A stretch of DNA of 64,000 bases from Niveibacterium microcysteis. GTDB taxonomy: Bacteria; Pseudomonadota; Gammaproteobacteria; Burkholderiales; Rhodocyclaceae. The notes under the pieces are model-generated. The model was not told the origin of the DNA. It saw only the letters and a program-made list of their open reading frames with translations, and searched no databases. The DNA lies in NCBI RefSeq assembly GCF_017161445.1, contig NZ_CP071060.1, positions 1,860,001-1,924,000 on the forward strand. The letters are read 5' to 3'. Both the position numbers and the translations under genes were made by a program. Positions 1 to 10,100 of the stretch are shown in pieces (the stretch's first letter is position 1; each line of letters starts with the position of its first letter).

Positions 1-692
1 TTGGCCTTTTTGTTGTGGCGCAAAAGAGCGTTGCCGCGCCCTTGATTCAACTGTCCATCTTCCGTAGTCCAGTGCTGAGCACAGGGTTCGCAACAAGCGC
101 GCTGGTCACGACGGTCGTGATGGCAACGCTGGTCGTTGGCCCGTTCTACCTTGCCAAGGCGCTTGGGCTGGATCCTGCGCGGGTTGGGCTCGTCATGTCA
201 GTCGGCCCCGTCGTCGCTGCATTGTCGGGCGTGCCTGCGGGCCACCTTGTCGACCGGTTTGGGGCGTATCGCATGAGTCTGACCGGGCTTATTGCAATGG
301 CTCTCGGCTCGGCACTGTTGCCGTTCCTGCCCACGCGTCTTGGCATACCGGGCTATGTGGCACCGCTCGTCGTCGTTACGGCCGGATACGCGTTGTTCCA
401 GGCTGCGAACAACACTGCGGTGATGGCCGGCATTCGTGCCGACCAGCGTGGCGTGATCTCTGGCGTTCTCAACCTGTCGAGGAACCTCGGACTTGTCACA
501 GGGGCTTCTGTGATGGGGGCGGTCTTCACTCTGGGGTCAGGCTCCGCCAACGTTTCGATTGCCGGCCCCGAGGCCGTTGCCGCCGGCATGCGAACGACCT
601 TTGTTGTGGGTGCGTTCTTGATGCTCGTGGCGATCACGATCGCATTGTTTGGCCGCTCGCGTTCGCAGCGCCAGGCTGCACCCTTGCAGTGA
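1..692 (+). CDS. MFS transporter, C-terminal part (gene starts upstream of the window)
   Basis: The reading frame is open from base 3, so the gene enters from outside the window; the GTG at 15 is not a credible start. The visible part holds about six hydrophobic helices and a loop of the type ending in LSIFRS before helix 7-8, as in drug:H+ antiporters of the DHA2 (EmrB/QacA) family. A GxxxGhhxGPxxxG-like pattern and the basic loop RFGAYR are visible. It would export a small molecule across the inner membrane; the substrate cannot be told. Its stop lies 14 bases before the start of the alginate-export-type porin, which suggests co-transcription of an inner-membrane and an outer-membrane transport protein. 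Confidence 0.8.
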   Translation, partial: GLFVVAQKSVAAPLIQLSIFRSPVLSTGFATSALVTTVVMATLVVGPFYLAKALGLDPARVGLVMSVGPVVAALSGVPAGHLVDRFGAYRMSLTGLIAMALGSALLPFLPTRLGIPGYVAPLVVVTAGYALFQAANNTAVMAGIRADQRGVISGVLNLSRNLGLVTGASVMGAVFTLGSGSANVSIAGPEAVAAGMRTTFVVGAFLMLVAITIALFGRSRSQRQAAPLQ

Positions 693-706
693 GCGGGAGC
701 CGACAC

Positions 707-2182
707 ATGCAACTTGGCTTCTTCTTCGCTGTTGGCGCGAGCGCCGTGCTTGTCTTAAGCAGCTCGGGCCCGGTTGGCGCGGAAACGACGCTCCGCGTCA
801 CAACGCTAACTGGGGTGCCGAACGCGAGCCTCCCTACACCCAACGATCCCTATCCGGTCAGTGCGGCCGGCTGGGGCCCGGAGCTGGGCCGCGGACGGTT
901 TGCCAGCCGTTGGGCGGAGGACTGGACAGCCATGCGGAACGCCGGACTGGCGCCGCCGCTCAAGGCAATGTCCCTCGGTGGCACGGCTTCCCTGACCCTG
1001 AGTGCTGAGGCCCGCTGGCGCTTCAATACGTATGACAACGGGCAATTGATCGGTCAGAACGATTATGAACAGGGACTGTTCCGCGGCGTTCTTGGTGTGG
1101 ATCTGCGCTTCGATCCGAATCTGCGTGTCTATGGTGAAGTCGCCACGGGTCAGGTGAGCGGGCGGCGCGGCGCAGCGTCGGCAAGCATGCAGAACGACGC
1201 CTCGCTGCAGCAGTTGTTCGTCGATGTGCGTGGCCATGTCGGTAACAGCCTGCTTGGCGCAATGTTTGGACGCCAGGAGTTTGCTGATGGCCCGAGGCAA
1301 TTGATCAGCCTCAGCGATGGTCCGAACATCCACCGCACCTGGAACGGCGTTCGACTCTATGCCCATGACCAACGGATTCGTGCGGGTGCCTTTGACTTGC
1401 GGGTGACGCGGCCGCAGCGGGGTGCGTTTGATGAAGAGATCAACTCCGCGGAGCGCCTCAGCGGGCTCAACGCCAGCATCGTCGCGATAGCAGATGGTAC
1501 GACCGACGCCTACGTGGATCCGTTTTGGTTCCACAGCGAGAACCCGAGCTTCCGCGTAGGCAACGGGATTGGTGAGGATGATCGCGACACGCTTGGCGTG
1601 CGCTTCTGGGGGCGGCGCGACGACGTCCGCTTCGACTGGACACTCGCGCGGCAAACGGGCCGGTTCATGGATCGCGAGGTCGATGCCTGGGCCTTGTTCA
1701 CAGTGCAAAGCGTGGCGCTGAGCAATCAAGGCTGGCGGCCACGGCTTACGGCGCACATTGATTTGGCGTCTGGGGGAGGGGCATACGGCGCAGGCAAGTT
1801 GAAGAACGTCAACCAGCTCTACGCGAGCTCCGGCTACCTCGGGGAGGGGCAGTTTCTCAGCCTGAGCAACCTGCTGATGGTCGCCCCAGGTGTGGCTATC
1901 TCGCCGACCGCCGAGACCGATCTTTCCGTCGAGTACGGGTTCGCACGCCGGCTGCAGGAGCGCGATGCCGCCTATGCCGGCGGGATGCGGCCCTACGCGG
2001 GCACCCAAAACGTGCCTGGCCGTGAAATTGGTGGCCTGTTTCGCGTCATCGGTAGCTGGTCCGTTTGCAGCCAACTGACCGTGTTTCTCAACTACGAACA
2101 TCTGACCCCGGGGGCGGTGCTTAAGGGCGTACAGCGCCCCGCCGGTACCTACGCCTACGTGGGCGCGACCTTCCGTTACTAG
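707..2182 (+). CDS. Alginate-export-family outer membrane beta-barrel protein
   Basis: 491 residues from the ATG at 707, which follows a GGGAG at about 8 bases; an earlier in-frame GTG at 689 overlaps the upstream stop and is less likely. The N-terminus is a signal peptide ending near VGAET. The body alternates short amphipathic strands and ends in an aromatic residue (TFRY), as expected of a barrel recognised by the BAM complex. Family traits of alginate-export porins (AlgE type) include the early RWRFNTYDN segment and repeated GRQEF and RNxxRLYAHD-like strands. It probably forms an outer-membrane channel for an anionic or aromatic solute; the name reflects family membership, not demonstrated alginate export. 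It sits directly behind an MFS exporter gene. Confidence 0.8.
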   Translation: MQLGFFFAVGASAVLVLSSSGPVGAETTLRVTTLTGVPNASLPTPNDPYPVSAAGWGPELGRGRFASRWAEDWTAMRNAGLAPPLKAMSLGGTASLTLSAEARWRFNTYDNGQLIGQNDYEQGLFRGVLGVDLRFDPNLRVYGEVATGQVSGRRGAASASMQNDASLQQLFVDVRGHVGNSLLGAMFGRQEFADGPRQLISLSDGPNIHRTWNGVRLYAHDQRIRAGAFDLRVTRPQRGAFDEEINSAERLSGLNASIVAIADGTTDAYVDPFWFHSENPSFRVGNGIGEDDRDTLGVRFWGRRDDVRFDWTLARQTGRFMDREVDAWALFTVQSVALSNQGWRPRLTAHIDLASGGGAYGAGKLKNVNQLYASSGYLGEGQFLSLSNLLMVAPGVAISPTAETDLSVEYGFARRLQERDAAYAGGMRPYAGTQNVPGREIGGLFRVIGSWSVCSQLTVFLNYEHLTPGAVLKGVQRPAGTYAYVGATFRY

Positions 2183-2317
2183 AGCGAGGTGGCGCACAGA
2201 CCAATTGATGACTCGACTGCTGCCTGCCACGGGCCGCAGCGCGAACCCCAAGCGCGCCGGCGGTGACACCGCGGCCAAGCGCTGACTGTGAAATGCAAGG
2301 CAAACAAGGAGCAAGAC

Positions 2318-2755
2318 ATGGAGCCACGTCTCAATTTTTACAAATCGGGCCCGGACGCAATGAAGGCCATGAGCAGCCTCGAGGCGCATATCGCGCAAGC
2401 GAGCATCGAAAAGCCGTTGGTGGAGCTGGTGCGCTTGCGCGCGTCACAGATCAATGGCTGCGCCTATTGCATTGACGTCCATACCGCGGATGCGCGAAAG
2501 GCGGGCGAAAGCGAGCGACGCCTGGCGACCCTGGCCGTTTGGCGCGAGACGCCGTTTTTCAATGATCGCGAGCGCGCTGCATTGGAGTGGACCGAGTCCG
2601 TGACCCGAGTGGCGGACACCCGTGTGCCCGATGACGTGTGGGCGCGAGTGAGTCCGCACTTCTCCGCGACTGAAATGGTCGATCTGACCTTCCTGGTAAA
2701 TGCGATCAACGCGTGGAACCGTTTTGCCATTGCGTTCCGCAAACAACCTGGCTGA
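2318..2755 (+). CDS. Carboxymuconolactone decarboxylase / AhpD-like family protein
   Basis: 145 residues from ATG 2318, which has an AAGGAG 8 bases upstream; a longer in-frame start exists but lacks a ribosome site. The AhpD-type redox motif is complete: C48-x2-C51-x3-H55 in the context INGCAYCIDVH. Members are small all-helical proteins that reduce peroxides or other electrophiles through the CxxC pair. The length fits the single-domain subgroup. The C-terminal segment FLVNAINAWNRFAIAF is also typical. It is followed about 100 bases later by a GNAT gene on the same strand. Confidence 0.9.
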   Translation: MEPRLNFYKSGPDAMKAMSSLEAHIAQASIEKPLVELVRLRASQINGCAYCIDVHTADARKAGESERRLATLAVWRETPFFNDRERAALEWTESVTRVADTRVPDDVWARVSPHFSATEMVDLTFLVNAINAWNRFAIAFRKQPG

Positions 2756-2860
2756 GGCGACGTCGCAGTTCAAACCGGGCCTCGCCCGGTCCAAGCTGGA
2801 ACTACGCGGCGCTGCATGTCGCAGCGCTGCTCGGCATTGTCTGCGGAAGGAGTGGAACAC

Positions 2861-3421
2861 ATGCAAGCATTCACACACGTCAGACTTCTCACGGAGCGCC
2901 TTGCGCTACGACCGCTATCCCTGGGCGACGCAGAGCAACTCCTTGGCATCTATTCCGATTCGGAGTTCATGCGCTACTGGAGCTCGAAGCCATGGACGCA
3001 CATCGATCAAGCAACTGCGCTGATCGAAAATGACCGACGCGAACTGGCCGCCGGTGAGCACCTACGATTAGGCGTTTATTTGCGCGACCAAAGTGAGCTG
3101 ATCGGGACGTGTTCTCTGTTTAACTTGAACGAAGGATCTCGGCGAGGCGAGGTCGGATACGGAATCGCACGTGCCCACTGGCGTCGGGGTTACATGGTCG
3201 AGGCTGTAAGCGCCTTGATCACCTTTGCATTTGGCGAGCTGGGGCTTCATCGCCTTGAGGCCGATATTGACCCTCGAAACGAAGGGTCTGCCCGTGGCCT
3301 CGAGCGATTGGGATTCGCACGCGAAGGTTTGTTGCGTGAGCGTTGGATTGTTGGCGAAGAGATCTCCGACTCAGTTCTATATGGACTTCTCAAGCGCGAG
3401 TGGTCCCCCGCAGCGCCTTAG
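2861..3421 (+). CDS. GNAT-family N-acetyltransferase (RimJ/RimL type)
   Basis: 186 residues from ATG 2861, supported by GGAAGGAG 9-10 bases upstream. The pattern is that of RimJ/RimL-like acetyltransferases: an N-terminal TERLALRPLSLGDAEQL, a central hydrophobic strand (LIGTCSLFNLN), the acetyl-CoA loop region GYGIARAHWRRGY, and the late R-LEADIDPRNEGSARGLERLGF followed by REGLLRE. It should acetylate an amine such as a protein N-terminus or a small molecule; the substrate is unknown. Confidence 0.9.
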   Translation: MQAFTHVRLLTERLALRPLSLGDAEQLLGIYSDSEFMRYWSSKPWTHIDQATALIENDRRELAAGEHLRLGVYLRDQSELIGTCSLFNLNEGSRRGEVGYGIARAHWRRGYMVEAVSALITFAFGELGLHRLEADIDPRNEGSARGLERLGFAREGLLRERWIVGEEISDSVLYGLLKREWSPAAP

Positions 3422-4132
3422 GGGAGCGGCTATGCGGTTGCACGGTGGAGGTTTTGAGACGGTCGTCAGACGATCGCGACCGACCCGATGCACTGACGGA
3501 GCAAACCTAATGGCTCGGTCTTGGCGCTGCCCCGCAGCGTGCTCATACAGCGGTGCGTCTTTGGCGCTGACTTAACGTTGGGTTCGTCGCGGCGAACCGA
3601 CCATCCAGCGTCGGCCACGCGCCACGATTCGGTGAAATAGCCAACGACGGGTAGATGGACGAAAGGAGACGCGCGGCGGCTCGGCACCAAGGACCGCTAC
3701 CGCTGCGAAGCAGCCTGTCGTGACTCATAGCCGCTCCAGGCTTAAAGCGGGCAGAGCGGGCTACTGCTTGTCGTCGGATTCTCGGCCTTAGCTGACATTC
3801 ATGCGCCAGCAAGCGCTGAGCTTGCGAATGTCAGCTCCGAAAGCCTGTTGCCGTTTGGATACGACCCACTCCCGCCGTTCGTCGCTTCGACCATCGAAGG
3901 GCTGGTGACCGAGTCGAGCAGTCATTCCACTCGTCAGCGCTGCGACGGCACGTCGGCCACAAGCTGTCAATCATTTTGCAGTTCTGGAAAACCGCTCAAG
4001 GCGGCGGATTCAACTGGTCGTTCGGCGGGAAACGATGGCGTGCCACGATTGGTGGTTCGGGGCGATGTTCCATTCGTGTTTGGGCGCAATTCCGCACCAC
4101 GCGGTGCACATGGGCCGTGGCGGGATTGGCCG
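3422..4132. other. Gene-poor stretch between GNAT gene and glucan synthase
   Basis: About 710 bases with no reading frame that looks coding on either strand. The one notable structure is a nested inverted repeat at 3791-3835. The sequence just after the GNAT stop may be decayed genic DNA, but no family is recognisable. Confidence 0.5.
3791..3835. repeat. Nested inverted repeat (hairpin/cruciform candidate)
   Basis: GCTGACATTC at 3791-3800 is the exact reverse complement of GAATGTCAGC at 3826-3835. Inside lies a second stem, GCAAGC / GCTTGC, around the loop GCTGA, next to the outer right arm. The left side carries 8 unpaired bases, so the folded form has an asymmetric bulge. There is no T-run, so it does not look like a simple terminator. 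Confidence 0.6.
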
Positions 4133-7100
4133 TCAGGGCTGCGCGGTGGTGATTACGTCAACGTGGTGAGGGAGGCCGTCGTCCGTGAGCTTGATCTCCG
4201 CGCGGCGGCGGGCGGTTGAGTCCGTGGCGCTGTCGACCGCGGTGTTCTCAACGCTGGCGATGGCATTGATCAGGGTAATCGAATAGCTCGTGTCTCGGTG
4301 TCGGTAGGTCAGGCTGCAGCTTGGCCACGACTTCGGGATGCATGGCTCGAAGTGCAGGGTGTCGCCGGTACGGTGCAGTCCAAGCAGGGATTCGGTGATC
4401 AGCCGATACATCCACCCGGCGGAGCCGGTGTACCAGGTCCAGCCGCCACGGCCCACATGGGGCGGGCTGCCGTAAACGTCGGCGGCCATGACGTAGGGCT
4501 CGACGCGGTAGCGCGCGATGTCTTCTGCGGTGCGGCTGTGCTGGGCCGGGTTAATGAGATCGGTCAGCGCCCATGCCCGCTCGCTGTCCCCCAGTTCCGC
4601 AAAGGCCATTGCCGCCCAGATGGCGCCATGGGTGTATTGGCCGCCGTTCTCCCGCACGCCCGGCACATAGCCCCGGATATAGCCCGGGTTCATCGGTGAG
4701 TGGTCGAAGGGTGGGTCGAGCAATTGCACCAGGCCATCGTCCGGGCGGACGAGGCGGCGGTGCAAGGACTCCATGGCATCGGCGGCGCGTGTGGGGGCCG
4801 CGGTGTGCGATAGCACCGACCAGCTTTGCGCGATCGAGTCGATCTGGCATTCCTCGTTGCCTGCTGAGCCAAGCGGGCTGCCGTCGTCGAAGTAGGCGCG
4901 GCGATACCAGTGGCCATCCCAGCCGTGCTGTTCGAGCTGCGTGTGCAATTGCGTGCGCTGGGCCGTGAAACGGGCTGCACTGGCTGGGTCGGCATGGTCC
5001 GCTGCAATGCCCGCGAACTGCTGCAACACCTCGCATAGGAAGAATCCGAGCCAGACACTCTCTCCTTCGCCGCCGGCCCCGACCAGGTTCATGCCATCGT
5101 TCCAATCGCCCGATCCGATCAGCGGCAGGCCATGCCGCCCGAAACGCAGGCCGTGGTCGATCGCGCGAAGGCAGTGTTGATAGAGCGTTGCTGACGTGGT
5201 GGCCCGGCTCGGCAGATCGAAGTACGCCTCGTCGGATGGACTGACCGGGCGCCCCTCCAGGCCGGTGACTTCAACGTCAAGCACGGCCGTGTCGCCGGTG
5301 CATTGGACGTAGCGGGCGACCGCCAGCGGCAGCCAGAGGTAATCGTCCGAACAATGCGTGCGCACGCCACGCCCTGCAGGCGGATGCCACCAGTGTTGCA
5401 CATCGCCTTCTTCGAATTGCCGGCTGGCGCACAGCAGCAGATGCGCCCGTACCAGCTCGGGCTCGGCATGCACCAGAGCCATCACATCCTGCAGTTGGTC
5501 GCGGAAGCCGAATGCGCCACCCGACTGGTAGTAACCGCTACGCGCCCACAGGCGGCAGGCGAGCGTCTGGTACAGCAGCCAGCCGTTTGCAAGCACGTTG
5601 ATGGCCGGGTCGGGCGTTTCAATCTGCACGGCGCCCAGGCTCTGGCGCCACTGCCGGTGTACCGCGTCGAGCGCTTCATCCGCGGCTTGCGTGCCGCGGA
5701 AGCGCCTGACCAGCGCTGCGGCATCGTCGGCATCACGGCCGACACCGAGCCTGAATACGATCACGCGCTCTTCGTCCTCGGCCAGCTCGAAACAAACCTG
5801 GATTGCGGCGCAGGGGTCGAGCGCTGCGCCGACCTTGCCGGAGAGTCGCACGCGCTCCATCGCAGCGGGGCGTTCGAGCGTGCGGTTGCGGCCGATGAAC
5901 TCGTTGCGATCGCCGGTGAGGTTGCGGGTCGGGTCGTCCACATCGAAGAACGCCACGCGCGAGCCAAACTCCGCGCTGTACGGGTTGCGCGCATAAAGAG
6001 CGCCGCTCTGCGCGGCAACCTCGGTGCTGACGTGCATTGCCGAACGCGCGCGCAGATCGCCCAACACCCATTCGACGTAACCCGTTGCGGATAAGCGACA
6101 GGCGCGTCCAGAGTCGTTGCGTACGCGAAGCACCGAGAACTTCACCGGCGCATCGGTCGCGACGAATACGCACAGCTCGGAGTGGATGCCGCCCGAGTGT
6201 TTCTCGAACACGCTGTAACCGAATCCGTGGCGCACCACGCAAGGCATGGCGGCATGGGCGGGCTGCGGTGTGGGCGACCAGACGTGGCCGCTCTCTTCGT
6301 CGCGCAGGTAGATCGCCTCGCCGCTTGGGTCACACACCGGGTCGTTATGCCAAGGCGTGAGGCGCATCTCGTGCGCATTCTCGACCCAGGTGTAGGCGCC
6401 GCCGGTTTCCGATATCACCGTGCCAAATGCTGGATTCGCCAGCACGTTGACCCAAGGGGCCGGCGTGGTCTCGCCCGGTGCCAGCAGGATCACGTACTCG
6501 CGCCCGTCTTGCGTGTAGCCGCCGCGGCCGTTGAACATCAGCAGATTGCGGTCGGCGGCTGTCGGTGTGGCGGCAGGGGCGGGGCGATCCTGGCGAGCGG
6601 CGACAAACTGCGCGGGGCGTGGTTCGCGCGGCGGGCGCTGATCGAGCTGCTCTTCGAGCGTGCCACGACTGTCGCTGAGGATGACGCGTGCGACGGATTG
6701 GAAGAGCGTGCGGTCTTCGTTCGAAATCTGTTCGGCAGGGCGCACGAAGATGCCGCCGGGGCGATCGAGCAGGCTGGCGCCAATGCCCGAAGCAATCAGG
6801 CCGATGATCTGTTCCTGCAGGCGTTGGCGGTACCCAGCGTGGTCTTCGTTCCAGATCACCAGATCAACCTGCAGGCCCTTGAGCCGCCAGTACGCGTGCG
6901 CCTGGATCAATTGCTGCACGAGGCCGATGTTCGCTGCGTCGCCAATCTGCAGCAACACGATCGGCAGGTCGCCCGACACCGCATAGCCCCACAGCCCCGA
7001 CTGACCGCGCCGGTTGCGCAGCATCACCGACGGGTCGGCGCGCAGGCGCGCCTCGGCGTGGATGACGGCGCCTGCGAGGCGGGCATACAACTGCGCTTCG

Positions 7101-10100
7101 CTCTCGTTGGCGTTGAGCTGCCGCAGCACGACCTGGCTGTGGGTCCAGGCAAGTTCGAAGACGCGGTCGGCGAGGTGGCGATCGCGGTACTTCTCGACCA
7201 GAGTCAGCGCCGCAGCGCGGGTCTCTGCCATGCCGGTCACGATGTCGACAACCACCGACTGTTCGGGTTCGAGCGTGATCCGGTAACGCACCGCAACGAT
7301 CGGGTCGAGCACCGAGCCCGCGGTGCCCGAAAGCGCGTTGGCCTCGCTCATCGCGAGCGGCGATGCGGTGCTGCGGCAGCGGCCGATGAAGCGGGCCCGA
7401 TCGGTCTCGCACGACACCTCGTTGGTCTTTGCACCGTGCACCGTCATGGCATGCAGCATCCACGGCACCGCTTCGTCGGCTGCCCGAGGCCTGCGCGAAC
7501 ACAGGATCGCGCTGCGCCCAGGCAGGATCTCGGTCTGCACGAACAGATTGCTGAACGCCGGGTGCATGGCATCTGCGGCGGCGGACGCGATGACGACTTC
7601 TGCGTAGCTGGTGATCTCCACATCGCGGCTGCGACGGCCACGATTGGTGATGCGGATTCGCCGCAATTCAATGTCATCTTCCGGCGAGACGACGATCTCG
7701 GTCTGCGTGTCGAATGCCGCCCGCCCGCCATCCAGCTCGTCGTGTCGGCGGAACTCAGCACGGCCTTCGGAGAAGCTTGCTTCATAGCGAGTCGGCACCG
7801 CGAGCGTCGGCTGGTAGGTGTTGGACCAGAACTCGCCGCTGGCCACATCGAGCAGGTAACAGAAGCTGCCCCAGTTGTCGCGCGTGCCATCCTCGCGCCA
7901 GCGTGTCACCGCGATGTCGCGCCAAAGGCTGTAGCCACCCCCCGCGTTGGTCACCATCACGTGGTAGCGGCCGTTGGATAACAACTGCACTTCCGGCGTA
8001 GCCGTCAGCACGCCTGGGTAGGTGCGCAGCGGCAGTTCGGTAACCGGATCCGAACCGCCGGTGTCGAAGGGCAGTGTCCGCATCACGAAGCGCTCGGTCG
8101 GGGGCGGAATGCGTTCCTGCAGCAGTAGCAGCACTGCCTGGAACAGTGGTTCGGCCTCGAAGCGCCGCTGCATTGGTCGGCCGAGCAACAGGTAAGCAAG
8201 CGAGAGCAGGCTCATGCCCTGGTGGTGCGCCATGAAGGCTTTGATTGCCACCTTGGTCTGGCCGCGACGCTGCCGCACCGGTGTGTAGTCGATTGCCTCG
8301 AATAGGCCGAATTCGCCGACGAAGCCCTCGCTCGCCAAGCGCTGCAGGTTGCGGCAGGCGGGTTCTGGCGCCACCATCAGTGCCATCACCGAGGCGTAGG
8401 GCGCGATCACGAGATCGTCCGCAAGGCCGCGCTTGAGGCCCAGGCCGGGCACACCGAACGCACGGTACTGGTAGTTGAGCTGCACATCGACGGTGTTGTA
8501 GCCGGACTCCGATATGCCCCACGGCACGCCACGCTGTTTGCCGTATTCGATCTGGCGGGCCACTGCGGCCTTGCAGGTCTGGTCGAGCAGGCAGTTGTCG
8601 TAGCTGGGCATCACCAGCAATGGCATCAGATACTCGAACATCGATCCGCTCCACGACAGCAGAACCGGTGCGGCGCCAATGCCGGTGAGCAGGCGACCGA
8701 GTGCGAACCAGCTCTTCTGCGGGATGCGGCCTTGCGCGATCGCGACGAAGCATCCGAGGCGTGCTTCCGAGGCGAGCAGGTCGTAGTAGCTGGCGTCCGG
8801 GCGCCGGTCGGCAACGTTGTAGCCGATGCACAGCAGATGCCGGCTTGCGTCGTAGAGGAACTCGTAGTCCATCTCGGCCATTTGTTCGGCCTTGCGTGCC
8901 AGATCGGCAGCGAGCGTTTGCCGCGCGTGCGCACGCTGGCTCCCCAGCACGATCGACGCAGCAAGCTGCGTGAGCCAGGCCCGCTCGTCGGGGGCGCTTA
9001 CGCGTGCAAGCCAGGCGTAGATCGATGGGCCCGCCATCGATTCAAGCCGCGCGATGTCGCTGATGCTTCGCGCTTCTGCAATCGCCTTGATGCTGCGCAG
9101 CGGCGCCTGGAGCCCGGCCGGGGCGGGCGGGAGCAGTAGCCACGGGGCGAGCTCGGTCAGCTCCGCAGCCAGCTCGCGGCACGCATCGCAGAGGGTACGC
9201 AGCGCGTTGCCGCCCGGCGCGGCCAGCGGGGCGTCCACCCACAGGCTGGGAGCCTCTGATGGGTTGGTCGGCGCTGCGCCTTCGAAGATGCGCTCGGCGT
9301 CGGATACGATCGCTTCCAGTACGCAATGGAAGGGTTCCAGCGAATCGGTTCGCGCTGCGATCACTGCCGCAATCCGCTGATCCATTGCCGCGAGCTGTGA
9401 AGAGAGCGGGCCGGTCGCGGCCTCGGCGGCGACGCCAAGGGTGTCACGTAAGCCCTCCAGGCGCTGTGGCCCGGCAATCAGCTCCAGATCGAGCTTGAGC
9501 AGGCCGGCGCGGAGCACCAGCAGGTGACCTGCGAGGTTGCCGCTATCAACCGTCGAGACGTAGCGCGGATTGAGCGGCTGCAATGTTTGCGTGTCGTACC
9601 AGTTGTAGAAGTGGCCGCGGTAGCGTTCCAGTTGCCCCATTGTCGCCAGCGTCGCCGCGCATCGTTCGAGCAGGCGTCCGCCCTGGATATAGCCGAAATC
9701 AAAGGCGCTCAGATTCGCCAGCAATGCGAGCCCGATGTTGGTTGGCGAGGTACGGTGCGCGATTGCGGCTGCGCGGTAGTGCTGGCAGTTGTCGGGCGGC
9801 AGCCAGTGATCGTCCGGCCCGACGAAGCGCTCGAAGAACGCCCAGGTCTTGCGGGCGATAACGCGCAGGAAGCGCGTTTGCACCGCCGACAGGGGCTGAA
9901 CGTGTTCATGCCGCAGCTGGCTCACCCACCATGCGATCAGTGGGGCACAAAGCCACAGCGCGAGAATCGGCGCCGCCAGCATCAGCCTTGCCGGCGCGTA
10001 GGTTGCGAGGCCGATTGCAACGATGCCGGCGAGCAGCGGTGCTGCCGCCATCATGCGCAGCGTGGCGGGAAGCCCGTCGAGGTTCTCGGTCGCGGCCTTG

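Noticed and set aside
806..2398. Minus-strand open frame of 530 codons
   Set aside because: Antisense to the alginate-export-type porin and running into the AhpD-like gene; no domain seen.
3560..3600. GTTGGGTTC as an integron attC remnant
   Set aside because: No paired inverse core site and no integron integrase; a chance match to GTTRRRY.
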